Shown here in pieces: positions 57,494 through 64,000 of a stretch of DNA of 64,000 nucleotides; positions within the stretch are counted from its first letter, which is position 1, and each line of letters starts with the position of its first letter. Position numbers and translations under genes: made by a program. The notes under the pieces were generated by a model, which saw only the letters and a program-made list of their open reading frames with translations, ran no database searches and was not told where the DNA came from. The DNA comes from Brachynemurus nebulosus (taxonomy: Eukaryota > Arthropoda > Insecta > Neuroptera > Myrmeleontidae), in the NCBI GenBank assembly GCA_035578155.1, contig JAPWDM010000034.1:3205307-3269306 (forward strand), in the 5' to 3' direction.

Positions 57494-57748
57494 GTATGAC
57501 ATTTTTATACCGACTAACTTAAAATTTTTTGTTTTATGTTTTAAGGTGAATATATCGAAGTTTCTAGATTGTCGTATGTGTCCCTTCTCAATTCCTCTAT
57601 TTTAAGTAAATAAATAAGTAATTAATTGAGTAAACAAACAATTAAATTGTTTATTGTCAGTTACAATGTGTTATATAATCAAGTGAATATGTATTGTTTC
57701 AATTTTATTTTAATTTTTTAATAATTGGTACATATGTATTATCTAATG

Positions 57749-59370
57749 CTAGTGATTCAATTTGTTGCAATTTTCCAATTTATTTAAATTTATATAGAAA
57801 CCTTCACTTAATAGTCTATGACGATATTTATTTTCCTGGTCCAATACTTGGACTTGTTCAAAATTAAATCTATGATCTTTATTTATTGAGTGTTCCGCTA
57901 AACCCGTAGTTTCTATATCTTTTTTTACGTCATATTTATGTTGTGCTATTCTATTTTTAAGAATCTGAGAAGCTTGTCCGGAATAACTCAAATTACAATT
58001 CTGACAATCTATTTTGTAAACTACATTGTAACATTGTTTAGTTTCTGTTTTTCCTCTTTTTTGGTATATAAAGATACTTTATTACTAAACTTAAATGTTA
58101 TTTTATTATCTGTACTATTTTCTATTATTGGTTTTAGTTTTTTTGTTAAATAATTATAAGGAAGACTTATTCTTTGTTTTTGATTATTATCCGTTTTTTC
58201 ATCATGCGTTTTTATTGTGTTATATGCTGAATGTACTATTTTTTCTTTAATTTTGTTTATTAATCTAATCCGGTAATTATTGTTCAAAAGAATGGACACC
58301 GCCTTCTTAATGGCCTGTTTTCTGCAAAATACATTACTCAAATGTACTCCTCTATGTATTAAATTATGAATTAAGTTATTTTTAATATAATGCGGATGAT
58401 TAGAATTGTAGTTTATCATTCTATCACTGTAATTATCTTTTTTATGCCGAATTGTGCTTAATATGTTAAATTTATCTTTTCTAATTAGAGTATCTAAAAA
58501 TGTTATTTGGTTATCTTTTTCCATTTCAATAGTAAATTGTAATGCAGGGTGATAATTGTTAAAATTGTTTTTTATTTCTTCTATTAAGTCCTTTGGGACT
58601 GCTGTTAAAATGTCGTCAACGTATCTATAGAAAAAAGGTGGTGACCATTTTTTGGTTTTTTTAATGCTAACAGCGCAAAGAAAATCCATAACATAACTTG
58701 CCAAAATTGAGCTAAGATTATTGTCCATTGGACAGCCAAAAAGTTGTTTATAAAATTTGTCTTGAAACTTAAAGAAATTATTTTCACAAATCAATTCAAT
58801 CCCTTCTATGAATAAATCTTTATTAATTTCTGTAAAGGTTTTTATTTTATTCTATTGTTTTTTTATTACAGCTATTGCTAAATTTAACGATATATTACTG
58901 AAAAGGGACTTAACATCTAGTGAAAATAATTTTTCATTAGTGTCTTTAAGTTGGAAATTGTTAATTTTATTTACAAAATCATAAGAATTTTTAATTGAGT
59001 AATCGCTATTTTCCGCTCTCGCTAAAATTTCAGACAAAAATTTTGCTAATTCTTGTACAGGTGATTGAATATTGCTGACAATAGGTCGTAGTGGTATGTT
59101 ATCTTTGGGAATCTTTGGCAAAAAATACATTTCGGGTAGTGTTTTTGCCGATTTTTGTAATTTTGTTTTCGTTGCGCTGTCAATGTATTTGTTTTTATGT
59201 AATTTATCTGTGTAAGCTTTCACTTTTTTGATAATATTTTCAATTGGATCTTTCTTAATATTTAAGTACATTTTTTATCATTGAGTTGTGTATGTGCTTT
59301 ATTAATGTATTCTTCCCTATTCAAAATTATTGTTAATCCGCCTTTGTCACTTTTACTCTTTGTCACAAAT
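57749..59370 (-). pseudogene. Penelope-like RT plus GIY-YIG endonuclease, broken
   Basis: On the minus strand: KSDKGGLTIILNREEYINKA (about 59345), PEMYFLPKIPKD and RPIVSNIQSPVQELAKFLS (RT N-terminal blocks), LFSLDVKSLFSNI (RT motif A), YKQLFGCPMDNNLSSILAS, YRYVDDILTAVP (catalytic YVDD, about 58610-58640), ITFLDTLI, and a C-terminal GIY-YIG domain VVYKIDCQNC-x3-YSGQ with LAEHS and RLLSEGFY (57991-57749). Breaks: a frameshift near 59275, TAG at 58852-58854 and a frameshift near 58025-58045. Priming of reverse transcription at nicked or telomeric ends is the known role of this family. Upstream of 59370 the frame has stops, so the N-terminus is lost or decayed. Confidence 0.92.
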
Positions 59371-59394
59371 TTTTTTACTCTTATTTTTATTTTA

Positions 59395-59822
59395 TTTTTT
59401 CACTTATTCTTTTAATTTATAATTAGTACAAAATTTTCCCTTACTTAAATTAAATGGTTTTCGTTCTTTTTTTTCGCTCCAACATATTTTTAAATAAAAA
59501 TTTTTTTTCTCTCTGTTGTTTATAAATAATTTTTCATTATACATTCCAACAAACCAAAACTAAAAAAATTTCAAAAAAATTTTGTAACTATGTATTATTG
59601 TTAATACAATATTAGATATATTAGATATTATTACATTGTAAATATTTATTGTATTTGTAGCCACTGAAAAAGGTATAAAATATACCGAAAAATTTCTGGA
59701 CAAAAATAAAGAAACAATTTATTCTACGGAAGATAGTCGGAGTATTATTTCTAATCCTTCATCTCCTTGGATAAATTATTAATAAAATTATTTGGGAACT
59801 CAGGTTTAAAAAATTTGTTATA
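59395..59822. repeat. Right inverted arm of the Penelope-like element
   Basis: Reverse complement of 55769-56195. On the plus strand a short open stretch reads KYTEKFLDKNKETIYSTEDS, which may be coincidental or an antisense remnant. Confidence 0.85.
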
Positions 59823-60770
59823 AATTAGTATAATTCATATTATTATTTAATACATTGTTACTATGGTTCTGAAATCAATTAAATTTACCAAATATACAAA
59901 CTTTTGTTTCCTTTTTACCTACAATGAAATGACCAATGAAATGGCTTGTACCATTTTTTCCTAACTGTCCTAGCATTTTTTCCATGGTAAAAATGAAAAA
60001 ATTACAATATTCTTAATGGCGTTTGATACGCATGAGTTAAATTGTCACTATTAAACAAAGTCATCATAGTGACGTTCTTTTGAAAAATCAGTGGAAACTG
60101 AACTAATTATCTAATTTTTTTTAATTTTTCTAATCACTAACTATACAATTAATAGATTTGAGCGTTTCTTTATGGTATTCCATATTTGTAAATAATAAAC
60201 AAATACTTTACTTTGTGAAATACCACTTTTATTTTTGAAACTGTGACAATATTGTTTCGAACCGTTAGTTCATTTCTAAACCGAATAAAAATTACATTCG
60301 ACTATGATACCTTATATATAGTCCATTACACTTAAATTTAACCATTCTTCATCACTTATGAATTTAAATAATTTCCGTTTTCTTGGCTTTGTCTCTTTCA
60401 CTATTGCACTTACGTAAATTTTTAAATTGCAGTTTGTTTTTAGAAAAGAATAGAAGATTGATTTGTTTCAAATATAAGAATTATTTAATTTTTTTAACTG
60501 GGACTTATGATCAATTGTATTTGAAATAGGGAAATACTAATTTTATCTACCTATACTATATGAAGGGGGAGTGGTATATGGTGTGGAAGTGGAAGGGGCG
60601 GGGTAGTGGGAGAATCCGAAATTCAAGGAAAACAAGATTACATTACATGTGGCAGAAGACAAAGACAAATGACAAAAAATTGAAATTAAAATTTACAAAA
60701 AGACAATATTACAGCAAAATACAATTTTAAAAGTGGATATAAATTATAATATTGAAAATAAAGTTGAACT
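59823..60770. other. Gene-free stretch; 3' flank of the second Penelope fragment
   Basis: A purine-rich GGGGGAGTGG-type segment (60564-60613) and AT-rich sequence; no ORF. Confidence 0.4.
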
Positions 60771-61190
60771 TTAAATATCGGTGTAGTCATTTAAAAGGTG
60801 ATCGGGGGTATGTTTATTTATTTCTATTGCTTCTAGGATAGTTAACTTCTGTCTTTTGCTTGCCTCGTGTAACACGGTAATTTCCCGTTCTGGTGTGTGT
60901 GCGGTGTCAATTAAATGCCTCGCAAAAGCAGAGTCGGATTTCTTATTTCTATAGGATCTGAAAAACTCTGCTCTCCGGGTTTCAAAATTTCTGCCAGTTT
61001 GGGCGATGTAAAAACTATTACAGTCTTGGCAGTTTAATTTGTAGATACCCGATTTTTTAAGTTTATCAATTTTTGTTTTATTGTTATAATATATTAAGTT
61101 TCCTAGATTAAAGCCTGATTTAAATGCTATATTTACGTTTTCTAGAATTTTTTTAATTTTATCTGATATATTACGAAAAATATGTTATAG
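60771..61190 (-). pseudogene. Second Penelope-like GIY-YIG fragment
   Basis: A continuous minus-strand frame, not starting with Met, ending TAA at 60771-60773. It reads KSGIYKLNCQDCNSFYIAQT with the GIY-YIG core (YIAQ in place of YIGQ), the preceding C-x2-C, then FARHLIDTAHTPE and LEAIEINKH, the conserved H and E of the domain. Protein distinct from the one at 57749-57991, so a different Penelope-like family. The reverse transcriptase part is missing upstream of about 61190, a 5' truncation typical of target-primed elements. No frame break in 135 codons or so. Confidence 0.85.
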
Positions 61191-61199
61191 TTTTAAAGT

Positions 61200-61950
61200 T
61201 AGTTTTTAGTTCTCACTGACAGACCTTTACATAATATCTATACTGTCCAGTTATAAACCAACAATTAAATATGTGATATGTTTTTCTAAAATTCAAAATA
61301 ATTTACAACACGGTTTACGCTGTTTACAACAAAGAATTTTTAAATTTTCAAATTTTCCGTTAATGTGATCTAAGTTTAGTCAAATATGCACTAAAAAATA
61401 TATGCACCTAATTATGCTTGTAAAAATATTTATATGCTCAGATATCGTTAAAAAACAAAATAATTATGTATTATTTATGCAAATATTCCGTAAAGATTAA
61501 CTTATATGTAGATATGTTGAATATACCCTGAAAAAATTTGAATTAACACTTTAAACATTGTTGTCATACTGAAACAATAAATTTTGTTAATAAAAATTAA
61601 AATTATATCCATAAATGTACTAAAAAGACTTACTAACATTTATTGATATTATATTACTTATTTTTAATTGTCCTATTCCAGATCTGTAAGTTTGAAGTCT
61701 AAAACGTAAAATTTTGTTTCAAATTCATCAAAAATTGATGAAGTAGTAGTGGCGGGAAATTCAAATTTTGGCATTTTTTAATTTTTTTTTTTGTGGCGGA
61801 TTGTGCTAGGTGAGCATAACAATTTTCCCAAATGACAAAATTTCCTCAGACTAATACATTGCACAGTACAAACTAATTTTTAAAAATCTGTAGGGGTCTT
61901 CGAAGAATACAAAAACATTTTTTATCCAGATGGAATATGAATTTAAATTT
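61200..61950. other. Gene-free AT-rich stretch
   Basis: No supportable signal. Confidence 0.4.
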
Positions 61951-61954
61951 TTTC

Positions 61955-62310
61955 GACGGCACAACGCGATACAAACGTTGTATAATGCAATAAAATTAAA
62001 AAAAGGTCAAATTTCAAAAAGTGTGGGGCTGACCAAAAATTTGTTTTTTGATTTTTTTTTTTTGAAGTTCTTGATTATTTTTAGTTGCCGTTTGCGGCAC
62101 AATTTGGTACAAACGTAGCACAAAGCGGCACAACTAACAAAAAATTGAAAAGTGCGGGGCTGGTAAAAATTTGCTTTTGGTGTTTTCTCCTAATTGCTTC
62201 TAATTTCGAGCTGTTGTTTGCGGCACAAATTGGCACAAACGTAATAGCACAATGTAGCACAATTAAGAAAAATAAAAATTTCTCCAAGTACGGGGCTAGC
62301 ATCACACACA
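61955..62310 (+). repeat. About 130-bp tandem repeat, three units
   Basis: Units start near 61958, 62094 and 62220, each with GGCACAA ... ACAAACGT ... GCACAA and ending in GTGCGGGGCTGGTAAAAATT-like sequence. The opposing ORFs are shadows. Confidence 0.7.
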
Positions 62311-62339
62311 TTATATTATCGAGCTGTATTTAAAACAAA

Positions 62340-63000
62340 CAATTTTTTCTGGTGTGAAAAAATCAGAAATTTACACGTTCAAATTTCCTAAAATTATTTT
62401 GTAAATCTTAATTAATGTTCTCTTTATTTTTATTTTTCGATAAACGATCAAAAAATTCTTGTTTTACTAGGCCCTGTGACAGTAGTATTTCGTTCCAGTT
62501 TAACTTTTCGTGTATTAACCACATTGATAGCTTCACTTGAACTTAAATTTCTGATTTACAACTTTTTGATAGCTGCTGGAAGTTTTGAATAATTTATTTT
62601 AATATAAGTTAATTAATTAACTAAAGACACAGGAGTTCTTGGAATTTTTTTAAAATATGTTTTGTTTCCTTTAAAACTAACTGTTAAATTTAACGGGTCA
62701 AACTACTGTATGATAGTTAGCATTCCGGCTGTCGCCAGAATTTTACGTCATCAAGCTTGGCAGCGAAGCACCTCCACTTTCTATGGTTATATACATTTTT
62801 ATAGTTTATGTTTGTAGGTGTAGTATAATGGATGTTAGTATGTGTGATATTCGGTATGTATGTAGCGCAAGGTGCAAGGTGAGAGTGGATACATACTACC
62901 GAACAACTATATGTATGTATCTGTTACTAATGATGTAACCACGATGTAACAATCAACAGCCACCACTGTGGCCACCACTTAACAGTGGTTGTTTGCTCTT
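62340..63000. other. Possibly unique sequence, no gene seen
   Basis: Less repetitive and less AT-skewed (62720-63000) than its surroundings, with the small palindrome CCACCACTGTGGCCACCACT; no ORF. Confidence 0.35.
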
Positions 63001-63032
63001 GTAGAGCCGATGGACGACTAGTTAGTAAGCAG

Positions 63033-63039
63033 TATAAAA
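63033..63039 (+). promoter_or_regulatory. TATAAAA box candidate
   Basis: TATAAAA within AGCAGTATAAAATGCAGC, in the locally G/C-richer, non-repetitive stretch. It could be a core promoter of a transcript continuing to the right, but no exon can be seen. Confidence 0.2.
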
Positions 63040-63435
63040 TGCAGCTTATTGCAACTTTCGGACCACACTTTTTTATATGTAGGCTTCATCTGTCTGATCT
63101 GCGGTTAAATTCAAATATTTCGGCAATCAAATTTAAATTTAAAAAGTAACTGATTTTAGAGTTCTTTTTTTTTTAATTTTTGAAGTATAAAAAGTAAGTG
63201 TTAGTTTAATTATTTTAGTAAATATGTAGTTAATATGCACTTAAAATAAAAATAGGCAAAATTATTAAAAAAGGTGTTAAAGGAAAAAGCATTTAAATAT
63301 TGAATTTACGTCAAAACAAGTAATATTAACATAAAATAATTCAAACGGAACTAGTGTTTAAACGCAATTAGTCTAACAATTTGTAGTTAAAGCATGTCTA
63401 TAGATATTTCTGTCTAAAGTTTCGAACAATTCAAA

Positions 63436-63955
63436 GACAAATATAAAAATATTGTGTAGGTATATATGATAATATAGTTTAAAATGAAAAATGGTTTATG
63501 AGAAAATATATCAGAGATAACACTGTTCTAATTTCGTTTTAAATTCGCAAATTAACCACTAGTTCTTGGTATAATGCACATGATAAATTTTTATCACTCA
63601 AATCTAGGCAATTGATATAACAGTACTGTAATGATTTTAGAGTATGACCGTGTTGTTTGAATTAATTCAACAAATGTCAAAATATTGACTTTCAGACAAA
63701 TATCAAAATATTGTGTAGGTATCTATGATAATATAGTTTAAAATAAAATATAGTTTATGAGAAAATATATCAGAGATAACACTGTTCTAATTTCGTTTTA
63801 GATTCGCAAATTAGCCACTGGTTCTTGAATTTAATGCACATTACAAATTTTTTATCACACAAATTTAGGCAATTGATATAACAATACTGTAATAATTTTA
63901 GAGTATAACCGATAATAATGTATAATGAGCAAAATATTCAAAATGAAAATTAGCT
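63436..63955 (+). repeat. 259-bp tandem duplication
   Basis: Units start at GACAAATATAAAAATATTGT (63436) and GACAAATATCAAAATATTGT (63695). Long shared stretches include AGAAAATATATCAGAGATAA and CACTGTTCTAATTTCGTTTT. The second unit runs to about 63910; the array may continue beyond the window. Confidence 0.85.
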
Positions 63956-64000
63956 CATTTGCTTTTAAATGGTTTATAAGACTGAAAACCAAATTTTAGA

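Larger units (their letters stand above)
55769..59822 (-). mobile_element. Penelope-like retroelement with inverted terminal arms
   Basis: The coding region (57749 to about 59370, minus) lies between 0.43-kb inverted arms, 55769-56195 and 59395-59822. Shared landmarks: TTTAAACCTGAGTTCCCAAA, ATCCAAGGAGATGAAGGATT, TACTCCGACTATCTTCCGTA, GTTTGTTGGAATGTATAATG and GGAGCGAAAAAAAAGAACGA. Penelope-like elements are known for complex, sometimes inverted, terminal repeats. A family B fold-back (56456-57493) is nested between the left arm and the 3' end. Confidence 0.8.

Noticed and set aside
62081..62333. Overlapping ORFs on both strands
   Set aside because: Both span the 130-bp tandem repeat; neither has a motif.

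Overview
This window looks like repeat-dominated nuclear DNA from an arthropod, most likely an insect. It is very AT-rich, has long (TA)n runs, and carries a spliced P-element-type THAP transposase, piggyBac-like TTAA termini, Penelope-like elements, hAT, Tc1 and pogo-type relics and a tRNA-Thr-like sequence. I cannot name the species. I see no convincing single-copy host protein gene. Every ORF with recognisable protein signal belongs to a transposable element, and all but the short tail copies carry visible breaks.

Layout. Positions 94-2486 (minus): P-element/THAP transposase relic with one intron and two frameshifts. 3764-12076: a lone piggyBac-like end, a TIR element (4239-6061) carrying a 103-bp-periodic inverted array of perfect heat-shock-element-like motifs, a long inverted repeat, a (TA)n-centred dispersed repeat (family A), and a GGGTAA-ended TIR element. 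12077-20050: dispersed repeats, a partial and a complete fold-back element (family B), a 476-bp hAT MITE with an exact 8-bp target duplication, and another family A copy. 20999-29526: a broken hAT transposase gene split by a 5.6-kb CAGGGTGTAAA-ended insertion, itself invaded by a Tc1 element with a DD34E transposase (two in-frame stops) and by a small MITE. 29560-41775: a 120-bp tandem array, a pogo-like deletion derivative that keeps a Cys/His tail domain, further TA-flanked elements (one almost a perfect 1.1-kb hairpin), two tRNA-Thr-like segments, and a piggyBac-like MITE. 42338-52737: three copies of a conserved coding tail of an unrecognised element, TA-rich inverted units, repeats with nuclear-receptor-like half sites, a pre-miRNA-like hairpin and a long family A copy. 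53389-64000: a second 476-bp hAT MITE made of GACCAA-type hexamers, a Penelope-like element bounded by 0.43-kb inverted arms with a fold-back nested inside, a second Penelope GIY-YIG fragment, and tandem repeats up to the right edge.

The elements nest repeatedly (hAT > CAGGGTG element > Tc1 and MITE; family A > CGGTTGACC element; piggyBac-like > dispersed repeat; Penelope > fold-back), so the relative order of insertion can be read directly. The most unusual structure is the symmetric array of heat-shock-element-like motifs at 5075-5633.
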